A DNA stretch of 64,000 bases from Sphingomonas sp. (GCF_003248515.1 NZ_QFOB01000005.1:248001-312000); one strand, 5' to 3'. Shown: positions 34,900 through 45,657, numbered from the stretch's first letter. The notes: generated by a model not told the origin, from the letters alone. A program made the numbers and translations.

Positions 34900-36558
34900 A
34901 TGATGAGATTGCGAGTCACCCAAACCCTGCTTGCCCTGCTCGTCGCGACGGCGGGTGCCGGCGCGGCCTGCGCCGCCCAGACGCGCGAGCCCAGCGATGC
35001 CGAGCGTTATGTGCGCATGCGGGCCGCCTCCACTGCGGGCGATCTGCAGACCACGACGAGCGAGCTTTCGGTGCTGCTCGCGCGGGATCCGGGCAGCGAC
35101 ATGATCGCCCAGCGCGCCTTTCGCGAGGCGATCGTCGCCGGAGACAAGGCGCTGGCATTGAAGGCGGCGCGCATGCTGGAGCAGCAGGGCACGCTGCCCG
35201 TGGATGGGCCGCTGCTCTATGTGGTGGATGCACTGCAGGCTAAGGACTGGAAACGCGCCAGCGCCGAGATGGAGCGGATCGAGGCGGGCAAGCTCTTCGC
35301 CTTCATGACGCCGGTTCTGCGCGCCTGGATCGCCTTCGGATCGCGGCAGGGCGATCCGCTCGCGGCACTGGAGCCTGCCCGGCAGAGCGGCCTCGCCTCG
35401 GCCTATTTCCCGGGCCAGCATGCCGTGCTGCTGCTGGCCATGGGCCGGGTGGAGGAAGGTGCGGCGGAAGTGGCCGCGCTTCCCAACGCGGGCAGCCGGC
35501 TGCGTCTGGCGGCGGCGGCCGCACTGCTGAAGGCGGGCAGGGCGGAGCAGGGGCGGACCTTCCTCGACGGCGGCGATCCCGTGATCGAGGCGGCGCGCGC
35601 GCGCGTGGCGGCCGGAGGGCGGATCGAGCTGGATTATTCCGGCGCGGGCACGGGCGTCTCCGATCTGCTGACGCAGGTGGCGATCGATTTCAATCGCCAG
35701 CGTCTGACTCCGGTGGCGACCATGCTGGCACGCCTCGCCACCTTCGCCGATCCGGGCAATTCGGGTGGATGGATCGCGACGGCGAACCTGCTCGGCTTCG
35801 GCAAGCGGCCGGATGCGGCGCTGGCGGCGCTGGATCATATCGGTGCCGACGATCCCTATGCCGGCACGGCCGAGCGGCTGCGCATCGCCCTGCTGATCGA
35901 CAAGGGCGACAAGGCCGGGGCGCTGGCCGTCGCCAACGTCGCGGCATCGCGGCCGGAAGCGGGCTTCAACGATTGGGCGCGCGTCGGCGAGGTGCAGATG
36001 GCGCTGGACCAGCCCAGGCTGGCGGCGGTCGCGTTTGAAAAGGCGATCGCCGTGGCGGGGCCGAACGTGACGGCCGATGATGCGTGGCCGCTGTGGCTGC
36101 AACGCGGCGCCGCCCTAGAGGAGGGCGGCGACTGGCCGGCGGCGAAGGTGGCGCTGGCCAGGGCCTATGCGCTCGCGCCGGATCAGGCCGTGGTCCTCAA
36201 CCATTTCGGTTATTCGATGTTGGCCCGGCGTGAGGATCTGCCGCAGGCGATCAAACTGATCGAGGGGGCGAGCAGGCTCCGGCCGGACGATGCGGCGATC
36301 ACGGATTCGCTGGGCTGGGCGAAATTCGTGAGCGGCGATGCGCCGGGCGCCGTCGCCCTGCTGGAGCGCGCTTCGGCGGGCGAACCGGGGGAACCGACGA
36401 TCAACGAGCATCTGGGCGACGTCTATTGGGCGCTCGGCCGGCGGATCGAGGCGCGCTATGCCTGGCGCGCCGCCCTGGTGACGGCCGAGGCGCGCGATGC
36501 GGAGCGCATCAGATCGAAGATCGAGACCGCGCCCACGCCGGCCACCGCCGCCCCGTGA
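34900..36558 (+). CDS. Exported tetratricopeptide-repeat protein
   Basis: A 552-residue protein with an N-terminal export signal (LLALLVATAGAGAACAAQ; a cysteine near residue 24 makes a lipoprotein possible but the box is weak). The rest is alpha-helical TPR repeats, clearest at the end: VVLNHFGYSMLARREDLPQA, AAITDSLGWAKFVSGD and TINEHLGDVYWALGRR. It is probably a periplasmic or outer-membrane scaffold. The stop overlaps the GTG of ispE by four bases. ATG at 34900 or the next codon could start it. Confidence 0.85.
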   Translation: MMRLRVTQTLLALLVATAGAGAACAAQTREPSDAERYVRMRAASTAGDLQTTTSELSVLLARDPGSDMIAQRAFREAIVAGDKALALKAARMLEQQGTLPVDGPLLYVVDALQAKDWKRASAEMERIEAGKLFAFMTPVLRAWIAFGSRQGDPLAALEPARQSGLASAYFPGQHAVLLLAMGRVEEGAAEVAALPNAGSRLRLAAAAALLKAGRAEQGRTFLDGGDPVIEAARARVAAGGRIELDYSGAGTGVSDLLTQVAIDFNRQRLTPVATMLARLATFADPGNSGGWIATANLLGFGKRPDAALAALDHIGADDPYAGTAERLRIALLIDKGDKAGALAVANVAASRPEAGFNDWARVGEVQMALDQPRLAAVAFEKAIAVAGPNVTADDAWPLWLQRGAALEEGGDWPAAKVALARAYALAPDQAVVLNHFGYSMLARREDLPQAIKLIEGASRLRPDDAAITDSLGWAKFVSGDAPGAVALLERASAGEPGEPTINEHLGDVYWALGRRIEARYAWRAALVTAEARDAERIRSKIETAPTPATAAP

Positions 36559-37376
36559 TCGGCGCGATCGAGACCGCTTTCGCCAAGCTCAACCTCGCGC
36601 TGCATGTCCGGTCGCGCGGGGACGATGGATATCATGCGCTGGAAACGCTTTTCGCCTTCTGCGCGGATGGCGATCGGCTGACGCTGGAGGCGGAGCCGGG
36701 GCTGCGTGTGGAAGGGCCTTTCGCCGCCGCGCTGGGGGATGGGGGCGACAATCTGGTGTCCCGCGCGGCGCAGGCATGGCGCGAACGGTTCGGCGGAGAG
36801 GTTGCGGGTTTCCGGCTGGAAAAGAATCTGCCGATCGCGTCGGGTATCGGCGGCGGATCGGCCGATGCCGCCGCCGCCCTGCGGCTGCTGGCCGCGCGCG
36901 ACCGCATCGATCCGGCGGACGGGGCCGTCCATGCTATTGCGGCGGGGCTCGGGGCGGATGTGCCGGCCTGCGTCCTTTCGCGTGCGGCGCGTGGCGAGGG
37001 GCGCGGAGAGCAGCTGGTGCCCGTTTCGCTCGGGCAACTGGCGGGTCGCCCGGTCCTGCTCGTCAATCCCGGTGTGGCGCTCTCGACCGGTGCGGTGTTC
37101 AGGGCGTGGGACCAGATTGATCGCGGACCGCTGCCGCACGGCGTCGACGCGGCACTGAACGGGCGCAACGATCTGCAGCCGCCGGCGATCGCGATCGTGC
37201 CGATCATCGGGGACGTGCTGGATTTCCTGGGCATGCAGCCCGGCCTGATCCTCTCGCGCATGTCCGGTTCCGGCGCGACCTGCTTCGCCATGTTCGAGGA
37301 TGAAGCCGCCCGAGATGCGGCGGCCGGAGGGCTGCCCGCCTGCTGGTGGCGCCTGGCGACCACTTTGCTGCCATGA
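36555..37376 (+). CDS. ispE: 4-diphosphocytidyl-2-C-methyl-D-erythritol kinase
   Basis: A 273-residue GHMP kinase of the non-mevalonate isoprenoid pathway. It begins AFAKLNLALHVRSRGDDGYH, carries the ATP loop LPIASGIGGGSADAAAAL and ends with the GHMP motif 3 MSGSGATCFAMFE. The start is a GTG overlapping the stop of the TPR gene; the stop overlaps the next ATG, so translation is coupled at both ends. Longer in-frame extension into the TPR gene is not credible. Confidence 0.96.
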   Translation: MIGAIETAFAKLNLALHVRSRGDDGYHALETLFAFCADGDRLTLEAEPGLRVEGPFAAALGDGGDNLVSRAAQAWRERFGGEVAGFRLEKNLPIASGIGGGSADAAAALRLLAARDRIDPADGAVHAIAAGLGADVPACVLSRAARGEGRGEQLVPVSLGQLAGRPVLLVNPGVALSTGAVFRAWDQIDRGPLPHGVDAALNGRNDLQPPAIAIVPIIGDVLDFLGMQPGLILSRMSGSGATCFAMFEDEAARDAAAGGLPACWWRLATTLLP

Positions 37377-38092
37377 TCGAACTGACGCACGAAAGCGGGA
37401 TCGCGCGCGTGACGATCCGGCGGCCGGCGGCGCGCAATGCACTTTCCATCGCGCTCTGGGGCGAACTGGCCGAGAGGATCGGTGAGGCGGCATCGATCGC
37501 GCGCGTCATCCTCCTTCGGGGCGAAGGGGGAAGCTTCAGCGCGGGCGCCGATCTCGGCGAATTGGCCGGGCTCGCCACCGATCGCGCCGCGCGCACGGCC
37601 CTGCGCCTGGCGATGCGGGCGGGGATCGAGGCGGTTGCCGCCTCTCCCATCCCGGTGGTGGCGGGGATCGAGGGCGGCTGCTTCGGCGCCGCGGTCGGCC
37701 TTGCGGTGGCCTGTGATATTCGCGTGGCCGGCCCGCATGCCACGTTCGGCGTGCCGCCTGCCCGCTTCGGCATATCCTATCCGCCGCAGGATGTGGCGCG
37801 GATCGTGGCGCGCATCGGGGCGGGGCAGGCCTCGCGCCTGCTGCTGGGCGCCGAGACGATCGATGCGGGCGAGGCGGTGCGGATCGGCCTCGTGGATCTG
37901 CTGGCCGAGGATGGAGGCGAGGCGATCGCGCGGGCCATCGCGGCCAACGTGCCCGAAAGCGTCGGCCTGCTGCGCCGGAAGATCGCCGGCATGGAAACGG
38001 CCGAAGCGGAGGCCGCCTTCGAGGCGAGTTTCGGCAGCGATGCCTTTGCGGCGGTCGCGGCGGGGATCAGGGCGAAGAGGGCGCAGGCGTGA
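37373..38092 (+). CDS. Enoyl-CoA hydratase/isomerase family protein
   Basis: A 239-residue crotonase-fold protein starting MIELTHESGIARVTIRRPAA. The oxyanion-hole region reads FSAGADLGELAGL and GGCFGAAVGLAVACDIRVAG; one catalytic glutamate lies in FGVPPARFGI where typical hydratases have a glutamate, so this position is altered (proline/alanine). It may be a hydratase, isomerase or a divergent paralogue. Translationally coupled to ispE and to the next gene. Confidence 0.85.
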   Translation: MIELTHESGIARVTIRRPAARNALSIALWGELAERIGEAASIARVILLRGEGGSFSAGADLGELAGLATDRAARTALRLAMRAGIEAVAASPIPVVAGIEGGCFGAAVGLAVACDIRVAGPHATFGVPPARFGISYPPQDVARIVARIGAGQASRLLLGAETIDAGEAVRIGLVDLLAEDGGEAIARAIAANVPESVGLLRRKIAGMETAEAEAAFEASFGSDAFAAVAAGIRAKRAQA

Positions 38093-38817
38093 TGACGGAC
38101 GATCTGCCCTGGCGCGCGGTTTCCGGTGATGCCCCCGCCTTGCTGATCTCCGACCATGCCTCCAGCCGCGTGCCGGACGGCATCGATCTCGGCGTGCCCG
38201 CCGAGATCATGGGCGAGCATGTCGCGATCGATATCGGTGTCGATCCGCTGGGACGGGCTCTGTGCGCCCGGCTGGGCATGGCGGGCATCTTCGGCAATGT
38301 TTCCCGCCTCGTGATCGATCTCAACCGGGAAGCGGATGCGGCGGGCCTGATCCCGGAGACGAGCGACGGCCATCCCATACCGGGCAACGCCGGGCTGGAT
38401 GCGGAGGCGCGCGGCAGAAGGCTCGCGCATTTCTGGCTGCCCTATCATGCGCATGTCGAAAACAGCATCTCGGCATCGAAGCCGAAGCTTCTGGTTTCCC
38501 TGCATAGTTTTACGCCTTCGCTGCGCACCGGTGGCGCCCCGCGCCCCTGGCAGGTGGGCGTTCTCTATAATCGGGACGAGCGGGCGGCGCGGATCGCCAT
38601 CCCCCTGCTGGAGGCGGCGGGGATCGTGACGGGCGACAATGAGCCTTATTCGGGCAAGGTGCTGAACGCGACGATGAACCGCCATGGCGAGGGCAACGGC
38701 ATTCCTTATCTGGGGCTGGAAGTCCGGCAGGATCTGATCGGCGATCAGGCGGGCGTTGCGGTCTGGTGCGATCGGCTGGCGCCGATCATCCAGGCAACGC
38801 TCGACGTGTTTTGTTAG
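38089..38817 (+). CDS. N-formylglutamate amidohydrolase family protein
   Basis: A 242-residue member of the N-formylglutamate deformylase (HutG-like) family. Metal- and substrate-site segments include ALLISDHASSRVPDG, NVSRLVIDLNREADA, VSLHSFTPSLRTGG, and GLEVRQDLI near the end. No other histidine-degradation genes are nearby, so the true amide substrate is uncertain; such orphan copies are common in alphaproteobacteria. The GTG at 38089 overlaps the previous stop; an ATG follows immediately. Confidence 0.85.
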   Translation: MMTDDLPWRAVSGDAPALLISDHASSRVPDGIDLGVPAEIMGEHVAIDIGVDPLGRALCARLGMAGIFGNVSRLVIDLNREADAAGLIPETSDGHPIPGNAGLDAEARGRRLAHFWLPYHAHVENSISASKPKLLVSLHSFTPSLRTGGAPRPWQVGVLYNRDERAARIAIPLLEAAGIVTGDNEPYSGKVLNATMNRHGEGNGIPYLGLEVRQDLIGDQAGVAVWCDRLAPIIQATLDVFC

Positions 38818-38916
38818 CTTATTTCGCGCTGATGATAAAAAACGTGATTTTATTTCGTGTCGGCTCTTGATCCCGTCCGTCTCTCGGGCCTAGGGGGCGG
38901 CACGAAAGGATCGTCC

Positions 38917-40635
38917 GTGCCCACATTCGACAAGTCCAAGCTGCCCAGCCGCCATGTTTCGGTCGGCCCCGAAAAGGCGCCGCATCGCTCTTATTATTAC
39001 GCGATGGGCCTTTCCGAGGAGGAGATTGCGCGGCCTTTCGTGGCGGTGGCGAGCGCGGGCAACGACAGCGCGCCCTGCAACACCACGCTGGACATGCAGG
39101 CCGATGCCTGCCGCATCGGCGTGGAACTGGGCGGGGGCATGCCGCGCCGCTTCAACACGATCACCGTGACGGACGGCATCGCCATGGGCCACCAGGGCAT
39201 GAAAAGCTCTCTGGTGAGCCGTGAGGTGATCGCGGATTCGGTCGAGCTTTCGGTGCGGGGCCATTGCTATGATGCGCTGGTGACGTTCGCCGGCTGCGAC
39301 AAGTCGCTCCCCGGCATGATGATGGCGATGCTGCGCCTGAACGTGCCCTCGATCTTCGTTTATGGTGGATCGATCCTGCCGGGCCGCTTCCACGATCGCG
39401 ACGTCACCGTCGTCGATGTGTTCGAGGTGGTCGGCAAATATGCGGCGGGCGCCTGCCCGCTTTCCGAGGTGACGGCGCTCGAGAAGGTCGCCTGCCCCGG
39501 CCATGGCGCGTGCGGCGGCCAGTTCACCGCGAACACGATGGCCTGCGTGGGTGAGGCGATCGGTTTATCCTTGCCAAACAGCAATATGGTTCCCGCTCCT
39601 TACAAGAGCCGTGAGGAGATCGCGGTCGCGGCGGGCAAGCAGGTCATGTATCTGCTGGAGAAGAATATCCGCCCGCGCGACATCTGCACGCGCGAGGCTT
39701 TCGAGAATGCGGCGCGCATCGTGGCGGCGACGGGCGGCTCCACCAATGGCGGGCTCCACCTGCCGGCGATGGCGAACGAATGCGGGATCGATTTCTCGCT
39801 GTTCGACGTGGCCGAGATCTTCAAGTCGACGCCCTATCTGGCCGATCTGAAGCCGGGCGGCCGCTATGTCGCCAAGGATATGCACGCGGCCGGTGGCGTC
39901 TACATGCTGATGAAGACGATGCTGGCGGAGGGCCTGCTCCACGGCGATTGCCTGACCGTGACCGGCAGGACGCTTGCCGAGAATATCGATGAGGTGACGT
40001 GGAACCCCGACCAGAAGGTGATCTACGACGCGAAGACGCCGATCACGCCCACCGGCGGCGTCGTCGGCCTCAAGGGCTCGCTGGCGCCCGAGGGCGCGAT
40101 CGTGAAGGTGGCCGGCATGAAGCGCCTGCAGTTCGAGGGGCCGGCGCGGGTGTTCGATTGCGAGGAGGATGCCTTCGCCGCCGTCGAGACGCGCGACATC
40201 GCCGAGGGCTGCGTGATCGTGATCCGCTATGAAGGGCCGAAAGGCGGCCCGGGCATGCGCGAGATGCTGTCGACCACGGCGGCGCTTTATGGTCAGGGCA
40301 TGGGCGAGAGCGTTGCGCTCATCACCGACGGGCGCTTCTCTGGCGGGACGCGCGGCTTCTGCATCGGCCATGTCGGGCCGGAGGCGGCCGATGGCGGCCC
40401 GATCGCGCTGATCGAGAATGGCGACATCATCCGTATCGACGCCGAGGCAGGCACGATCGACCTCGACGTGGCGGAGGATGTGCTGGCCGCGCGCCGCGCG
40501 CAATGGCAGCCGCGCACGAACGATTATCAGGCGGGCGCGCTATGGCGCTATGCGCAGAATGTCGGCCCGGCCTGGGCCGGAGCGGTCACGCATCCCGGTG
40601 CCAGGGCCGAGACGCACGTTTTCGCGGATATCTGA
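38917..40635 (+). CDS. ilvD: Dihydroxy-acid dehydratase
   Basis: A 572-residue IlvD/Edd family dehydratase, third enzyme of valine and isoleucine synthesis. It starts at a GTG behind AAAGGA ([15 protein letters not shown]). Iron-sulfur ligand regions are [28 protein letters not shown] and [38 protein letters not shown] [10 protein letters not shown] and [16 protein letters not shown] are diagnostic. It is of the type long annotated ilvD in alphaproteobacteria rather than the sugar-acid dehydratases, though these are hard to part by eye. Its product, ketoisovalerate, feeds panB. Confidence 0.9.
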   Translation: MPTFDKSKLPSRHVSVGPEKAPHRSYYYAMGLSEEEIARPFVAVASAGNDSAPCNTTLDMQADACRIGVELGGGMPRRFNTITVTDGIAMGHQGMKSSLVSREVIADSVELSVRGHCYDALVTFAGCDKSLPGMMMAMLRLNVPSIFVYGGSILPGRFHDRDVTVVDVFEVVGKYAAGACPLSEVTALEKVACPGHGACGGQFTANTMACVGEAIGLSLPNSNMVPAPYKSREEIAVAAGKQVMYLLEKNIRPRDICTREAFENAARIVAATGGSTNGGLHLPAMANECGIDFSLFDVAEIFKSTPYLADLKPGGRYVAKDMHAAGGVYMLMKTMLAEGLLHGDCLTVTGRTLAENIDEVTWNPDQKVIYDAKTPITPTGGVVGLKGSLAPEGAIVKVAGMKRLQFEGPARVFDCEEDAFAAVETRDIAEGCVIVIRYEGPKGGPGMREMLSTTAALYGQGMGESVALITDGRFSGGTRGFCIGHVGPEAADGGPIALIENGDIIRIDAEAGTIDLDVAEDVLAARRAQWQPRTNDYQAGALWRYAQNVGPAWAGAVTHPGARAETHVFADI

Positions 40636-40645
40636 GACGGGGCAT

Positions 40646-40689
40646 CGTTCGCCTGTGGCGCGCGGTGCTTCCACTTTCGCCGGCGAACG
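40646..40689 (+). terminator. Possible hairpin between ilvD and the NAD(P)HX repair gene
   Basis: CGTTCGCC (40646-40653) and GGCGAACG (40682-40689) are exactly complementary around a 28-base loop, 10 bases after the ilvD stop. It has no T-run, so it is a weak terminator or processing candidate. Confidence 0.3.
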
Positions 40690-40731
40690 GCACGCTTTCA
40701 TGCCGGGCGATCACGCTCTAGGGCGGCGGCG

Positions 40732-42123
40732 ATGGCCCAACCCGTCCTGACCGCCGCCGAGACGCGCGCCGCCGAGCAGATCCTGTTCGATCGCGGCATC
40801 GTGCCCGTGGATCTGATGGAGCGGGCGGGGGCGGCCGCCGCCGAGGCGATCGCCGCGCGCTTTCCCGTCCAGCCCGTGCTTGTCGCCTGCGGGCCGGGCA
40901 ACAATGGCGGTGACGGCTATGTCGTCGCGCTGCATCTGCTGGCCCGGGGCTGGCCGGTGCGGGTGGCGGCGCTGGCGCCGCCCGCGACCGAGCAGGCATG
41001 GGCCAAGCGCACCCGCTGGTCTGGCCCGGTGGAGCCGATGCCCGCCGCCTATGCGCCACTGGTGGTGGATGCCCTGTTCGGTATCGGTTCGCGCGCCCTT
41101 GATCCCGCGCTCGCGCAATGGCTGGACGAAGCACCGGCCGTGGCCGCGATCGATCAGCCGAGCGGGCTGGATACGGACAGCGGCGCCGCGAGGGGGCGGA
41201 CGAAGCCGGCGGCGCTGACGATCGCGCTCGGCGCGCTCAAGCCGGTTCATGCGCTGATGCCGGGGGCGGGCCTCTGCGGGCAGGTGGACCTGATCGATAT
41301 CGGGCTGCCCCTGCCGGATCGGCCGGCTCTGGGCCTGATCGTGCCGCCCGCGCTGCGCGCGCCGGATGCGACGAGCAACAAATATACGCGCGGCAAGGTC
41401 GTCGTGGTCGCGGGCGTGATGCAGGGCGCGGCCTTTCTCGCGGCCGAGGCAGCACAGCGCGCCGGCGCCGGCTATGTCGAGGTGACGGGTGACGATCTGC
41501 CCTTCGGCACGCCGCTCTCGCTGGTGCGGCGGGCGTGGAGCGACGATGTGCTGGCGGACCCGCGCATCGGCGCGATCGTGATCGGGCCGGGGCTGGCGGC
41601 GAACGATGCGGGCAGAGCCCGGCTTGAGGTGGCGCTGGCGACCGACAGGCCGATGGTGCTGGATGCGGGCGCGCTGGCGCTTTTGGCGGAGCATGGCGAC
41701 GACGTGGCGCCCCGCTTGCGTGGCAAGAGCACGGCTATGCGCCTGCTCACGCCCCATGCGGGCGAATTCGAACGGCTCTTCGGCCCGGTGGGTGACGATC
41801 CGCTGGGGGCGACCAGAAAAGCGGCGGCACGGGCAGGCGCGTTCGTCTTGCTGAAGGGCGCCACCTCGATCGTGGCGGCGCCGGACGGGCGTGCGCTGAT
41901 CGGCCCGGTCGCCTCGCCCTGGCTGGCGACGGCGGGGACGGGGGATGTGCTGGCGGGCGTATGCGGCGCGATGCTGGCGCAGGCGGGCTGGCATGGCTTC
42001 GATGCGCTGGCCGCGGCGGGCGCGGCGATCTGGCTGCATGCCCGGGCGGCGGAGCTGGCGGGGCCGGCGATGATCGCGGATGATCTTTTATGGAGTCTCA
42101 AGCGCGCGGTGGCAAAGGCATGA
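40732..42123 (+). CDS. nnr: Bifunctional NAD(P)H-hydrate epimerase/ADP-dependent dehydratase
   Basis: A 463-residue fusion that repairs hydrated NADH and NADPH. The N-terminal YjeF_N epimerase domain (about 1-210) shows CGPGNNGGDGYVVALHLLARGW and DQPSGLDTDSG; the C-terminal ribokinase-like dehydratase domain shows KYTRGKVVVVAG, LTPHAGEFERLFG, LKGATSIVAAPDG and the GTGDVLAG nucleotide-binding motif. Its stop overlaps the next gene by ATGA, so the pair is coupled. Confidence 0.95.
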   Translation: MAQPVLTAAETRAAEQILFDRGIVPVDLMERAGAAAAEAIAARFPVQPVLVACGPGNNGGDGYVVALHLLARGWPVRVAALAPPATEQAWAKRTRWSGPVEPMPAAYAPLVVDALFGIGSRALDPALAQWLDEAPAVAAIDQPSGLDTDSGAARGRTKPAALTIALGALKPVHALMPGAGLCGQVDLIDIGLPLPDRPALGLIVPPALRAPDATSNKYTRGKVVVVAGVMQGAAFLAAEAAQRAGAGYVEVTGDDLPFGTPLSLVRRAWSDDVLADPRIGAIVIGPGLAANDAGRARLEVALATDRPMVLDAGALALLAEHGDDVAPRLRGKSTAMRLLTPHAGEFERLFGPVGDDPLGATRKAAARAGAFVLLKGATSIVAAPDGRALIGPVASPWLATAGTGDVLAGVCGAMLAQAGWHGFDALAAAGAAIWLHARAAELAGPAMIADDLLWSLKRAVAKA

Positions 42124-43313
42124 ACGCAGTGATTACCCGTCTGGCGGCACGGGGCGACGGCGCCACCGACGATGGCCGCTTCGTGGCGCTGGCCGCGCCG
42201 GGCGATCTGGTGGCGGATGATGGCACGATCACGCCGGGGCCGCACCATGCCACGCCCCCCTGCCGCCATTTTCCGAAATGCGGCGGCTGTCAGCTCCAGC
42301 ATATCGACGATGAGAGCTACGCGGCCTTCCTCGTCGACCGGGTGGCGGGTGCGCTCCGGGCGCAGGGGGTGGCCTTGCCCGAAATGCGCGCGCCGCATCT
42401 CTCGCCCCCGCGCACCCGTCGCCGCGCGGCCCTGCGCGCCGAGCGGATCGGGCATCGCGTGGTGATGGGCTTCAACGAGGAGGCGAGCCACCGGATCGTC
42501 GATCTCGCCGAATGCCATATATTGGCGCCCGATCTCTTCGCCCTCGTGGCGCCGCTCCGCGCCTTGCTCGCGACGATGCTGGATCGGAAGAAGGGGGCGG
42601 AGATTCACCTGACGCGCACGGATCAGGGGATGGACGTGCTGATTTCGGGCGTGACGGTCGACGAGCTCGCCGCGACCGAGGCGCTCACCTATTTCGCGGC
42701 GGATCATCGGCTGGCGCGCCTTGCGCTGGACGATGGCTATGGCCCGCAGGTGCGCTGGGAGCCGGATGCGGCGACGGTGGCGCTGGGCGGTGTGCCGGTT
42801 TCGCTTCCGGCGGGGGCCTTCCTCCAGGCGACGCCCGACGGCGAGGCGGCGCTGCTGGAAGGCGTGCGGGAGATCGTGGACGGGGCCGCCACGATCGCGG
42901 ATCTCTTTGCAGGGCTCGGCACGTTCGCGTTGCCGCTGTCGGCCAGGGCGAAGGTGCTCGCGGCGGAAGGCGCGCGCGATCCCGTGCTGGCGCTGAAGGG
43001 CGCGGCGGCGCGCGCGGGGCGGCCGGTGGTGGCCGATCATCGCGATCTCTTCCGCAGGCCCTATACGGCGAAGGAATTGTCGCGGTTCGATGCGGTGGTG
43101 ATCGATCCGCCGCGCGCGGGAGCCAAGGAGCAGGTGGTCGAACTGGCGGGCGCCGATCTGGCCCGGATGGCCTATGTCTCCTGCAACCCCGCCACCTTCG
43201 CACGCGATGTGGCGACGCTGGCGGCCGGCGGCTGGCGGCTGGATTGGGTTCGGCCGATCGGCCAGTTTCGCTGGTCCACGCATGTGGAGCTGGTGGCGGC
43301 ACTGGCCCGGTGA
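42120..43313 (+). CDS. RlmD/RumA-like 23S rRNA (uracil-C5) methyltransferase
   Basis: A 397-residue class I SAM methyltransferase of the TrmA/RlmD group, starting MNAVITRLAARGDGATDDGR. The iron-sulfur site appears as CRHFPKCGGCQLQHI with a fourth cysteine in DLAECHIL; the SAM motif is IADLFAGLGTFALPL, and the catalytic cysteine lies in MAYVSCNPATFARD. RlmD methylates U1939 of 23S rRNA; site specificity here is by family only. Confidence 0.9.
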   Translation: MNAVITRLAARGDGATDDGRFVALAAPGDLVADDGTITPGPHHATPPCRHFPKCGGCQLQHIDDESYAAFLVDRVAGALRAQGVALPEMRAPHLSPPRTRRRAALRAERIGHRVVMGFNEEASHRIVDLAECHILAPDLFALVAPLRALLATMLDRKKGAEIHLTRTDQGMDVLISGVTVDELAATEALTYFAADHRLARLALDDGYGPQVRWEPDAATVALGGVPVSLPAGAFLQATPDGEAALLEGVREIVDGAATIADLFAGLGTFALPLSARAKVLAAEGARDPVLALKGAAARAGRPVVADHRDLFRRPYTAKELSRFDAVVIDPPRAGAKEQVVELAGADLARMAYVSCNPATFARDVATLAAGGWRLDWVRPIGQFRWSTHVELVAALAR

Positions 43314-43397
43314 AAGCGCCCCGTGGGGGAAGGGGAAGAACGGTTGCCACGGGCGCATCCCCGGCTAAAAGGCGCCAAACCTTGAGGGGGTAATGCC

Positions 43398-44084
43398 TTG
43401 CCGACACTCGTGCTGATCCGCCACGGACAATCCGCCTGGAACCTGGAGAATCGCTTCACCGGCTGGTGGGACGTGAACCTGACCGAGCAGGGCATCGCCG
43501 AGGCGAAGGCGGCGGGCGAGCTGATGGCCGCCAAGGGCCTCGATTTCGATCAATGCTATACGAGCCTGCAGACCCGCGCGATCAAGACGCTGAACCTCGC
43601 GCTGGAGGCGATGGGCCGTCTTTGGCTGCCGGTGGAGAAGGACTGGCGGCTGAACGAACGTCATTATGGGGGCCTCACCGGCCTGAACAAGGCCGAGACC
43701 GCAGCCCGGCATGGCGACGATCAGGTGAAGATCTGGCGCCGTTCGTTCGACATTCCCCCGCCCGTGCTGGAGCCGGGCGGCGAATTCGATCTGGCGGCCG
43801 ACCGCCGCTATGCCGGCATCCCGATCCCGAATACGGAAAGCCTGAAGGATACGATCGCGCGCGTTCTGCCTTATTGGGAAGGCACGATCGCGCCGGACCT
43901 GAAGGCGGGCAAGCGCGTGGTGATTTCCGCGCACGGCAATTCGCTACGCGCGCTGGTCAAGCATCTGTCGAACATTCCCGATGATGAGATTACGGGTCTC
44001 GAAATCCCGACCGGGCAGCCGATCGTCTATGAGCTGGACGATGCGCTGAACGCCACCGATCGTTATTATCTGAGCGAGCGTTGA
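43398..44084 (+). CDS. gpmA: 2,3-bisphosphoglycerate-dependent phosphoglycerate mutase
   Basis: A 228-residue dPGM that interconverts 3- and 2-phosphoglycerate. It starts at a TTG (the first residues are [19 protein letters not shown]), eleven bases after a purine run GAGGGGG; no in-frame ATG exists nearby. The phosphohistidine is in [22 protein letters not shown] and [17 protein letters not shown] hold the remaining catalytic residues. The next gene starts directly after the stop. A bulged hairpin GCGCCCCGTGG/CCACGGGCGC lies upstream and might affect its expression. Confidence 0.95.
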   Translation: MPTLVLIRHGQSAWNLENRFTGWWDVNLTEQGIAEAKAAGELMAAKGLDFDQCYTSLQTRAIKTLNLALEAMGRLWLPVEKDWRLNERHYGGLTGLNKAETAARHGDDQVKIWRRSFDIPPPVLEPGGEFDLAADRRYAGIPIPNTESLKDTIARVLPYWEGTIAPDLKAGKRVVISAHGNSLRALVKHLSNIPDDEITGLEIPTGQPIVYELDDALNATDRYYLSER

Positions 44085-44567
44085 GTGACCCAACCCCTTG
44101 TCGGCATCATCATGGGCAGCCGCTCCGACTGGGAGACGATGCGCCATGCGGCCGAGACGCTCGACGCGCTGGGCGTGGCGCATGAGGCGAAGGTCGTCTC
44201 CGCGCATCGCACGCCGCAGCGCCTTTATGATTATGCGACGGGTGCCGCCGCGCGCGGCCTGAAGGTGGTGATTGCGGGGGCGGGCGGCGCGGCGCACCTG
44301 CCGGGCATGGCGGCTTCGATGACGACGCTGCCGGTGCTGGGCGTGCCCGTAGAATCGAAGGCGCTGAAGGGCATGGATAGCCTGCTTTCGATCGTGCAGA
44401 TGCCGGGCGGCGTGCCCGTCGGCACGCTGGCGATCGGCAAGGCCGGGGCGATCAATGCGGGGCTGCTGGCCGCTTCGATCCTCTCGCTTTCGGACGAGGC
44501 GCTGGCCGTGCGGCTCGCCGGCTGGCGCGAGCGCCAGACCGCCTCGGTGGACGAAGCACCGGAATGA
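44085..44567 (+). CDS. purE: N5-carboxyaminoimidazole ribonucleotide mutase
   Basis: A 160-residue class I PurE, which moves the carboxyl group from N5-CAIR to CAIR in purine synthesis. [18 protein letters not shown], the His-containing [13 protein letters not shown] and [16 protein letters not shown] are characteristic. It starts with GTG immediately after gpmA and overlaps purK by ATGA. Confidence 0.96.
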   Translation: MTQPLVGIIMGSRSDWETMRHAAETLDALGVAHEAKVVSAHRTPQRLYDYATGAAARGLKVVIAGAGGAAHLPGMAASMTTLPVLGVPVESKALKGMDSLLSIVQMPGGVPVGTLAIGKAGAINAGLLAASILSLSDEALAVRLAGWRERQTASVDEAPE

Positions 44568-45619
44568 TTCCTCCCGGCGGCACGATCGGCATCATGGGAG
44601 GCGGGCAGCTCGGGCGGATGCTGGCCATCGCCGCGGCCAATCTCGGCTATCGCACCCATATCTTCGCGCCGGGCATGAGCGGCCCCGCGACCGAGGTGGC
44701 GGCGCGCTGGACGCAGAGCGCCTATGACGATGCCGCCGCCGTCGCCGCCTTCGCGGCGCAGGTGGATGTCGTCACCTATGAATTCGAGAATGTCGACGTG
44801 GCGAGCCTGCCCGCGCACAATTGCGTCTTCCCGCCGGCGCGCGCGCTGGAAGTGGCGCAGGATCGGCTGACCGAAAAGACATTCGTGGAGCAGCTGGGCG
44901 GCCGGCCGGCTCCCTTCCGCAAGGTGGATTCGATCGAGGATCTGCGCGCGGCGCTGGGCGATCTGGGCAGCCCGGCGATCCTCAAGACCCGGCGCTTCGG
45001 CTATGATGGCAAGGGGCAGGAGCGGATCGAGGATCCTTCGCGGGCGGCCTCCGCCTGGCTTTCCATCGGCCAGAAGCCCTGCGTGCTGGAGGGGCTGGTC
45101 CGCTTCGAATCCGAATTCTCGATCATCCTGTGCCGGGGCATGAATGGCGAGATCGTGCGTTGGGATGCGGTGGAGAACCGGCATCGTCACGGCATCCTCG
45201 ATGTTTCGATCGCGCCGGCAAGCGGGCTGGCGACCGATCAGGCGGCGGAGGCGGGCGCGCTGGCCGAGCATATCGCGGACGCGCTGGATTATGTGGGCGT
45301 GCTTGCCTGCGAATTTTTCGCGACGGCGGAAGGGCCTGTTTTCAACGAAATGGCGCCGCGCGTTCATAATTCGGGGCATTGGACGATCGAAGGCGCCGTC
45401 ACCTCCCAATTCGAAAACCACATCCGCGCCATCTGTGGCCTGCCCCTGGGATCGACCGATCTGACCGGTGCCCGCGTGGAGATGCGCAATCTGCTGGGCT
45501 CCGATGTCGAGCAGTGGCCGGCCATCCTGGCCGACCGGGCCAACCACCTCCATCTCTACGGCAAGAGCGGCCAGCGGCCGGACCGGAAAATGGGGCATGT
45601 GACCAAAGTATTCGTGTAG
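44564..45619 (+). CDS. purK: 5-(carboxyamino)imidazole ribonucleotide synthase
   Basis: A 351-residue ATP-grasp enzyme making N5-CAIR from AIR, ATP and bicarbonate, the substrate of PurE just upstream. It shows [25 protein letters not shown], the grasp-loop [14 protein letters not shown], and [20 protein letters not shown]. The ATGA overlap with purE makes purEK a coupled pair. Confidence 0.96.
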   Translation: MIPPGGTIGIMGGGQLGRMLAIAAANLGYRTHIFAPGMSGPATEVAARWTQSAYDDAAAVAAFAAQVDVVTYEFENVDVASLPAHNCVFPPARALEVAQDRLTEKTFVEQLGGRPAPFRKVDSIEDLRAALGDLGSPAILKTRRFGYDGKGQERIEDPSRAASAWLSIGQKPCVLEGLVRFESEFSIILCRGMNGEIVRWDAVENRHRHGILDVSIAPASGLATDQAAEAGALAEHIADALDYVGVLACEFFATAEGPVFNEMAPRVHNSGHWTIEGAVTSQFENHIRAICGLPLGSTDLTGARVEMRNLLGSDVEQWPAILADRANHLHLYGKSGQRPDRKMGHVTKVFV

Positions 45620-45657
45620 CAACGGCCGGATGCGGCCAGACAAGAGGGAGTGATCCG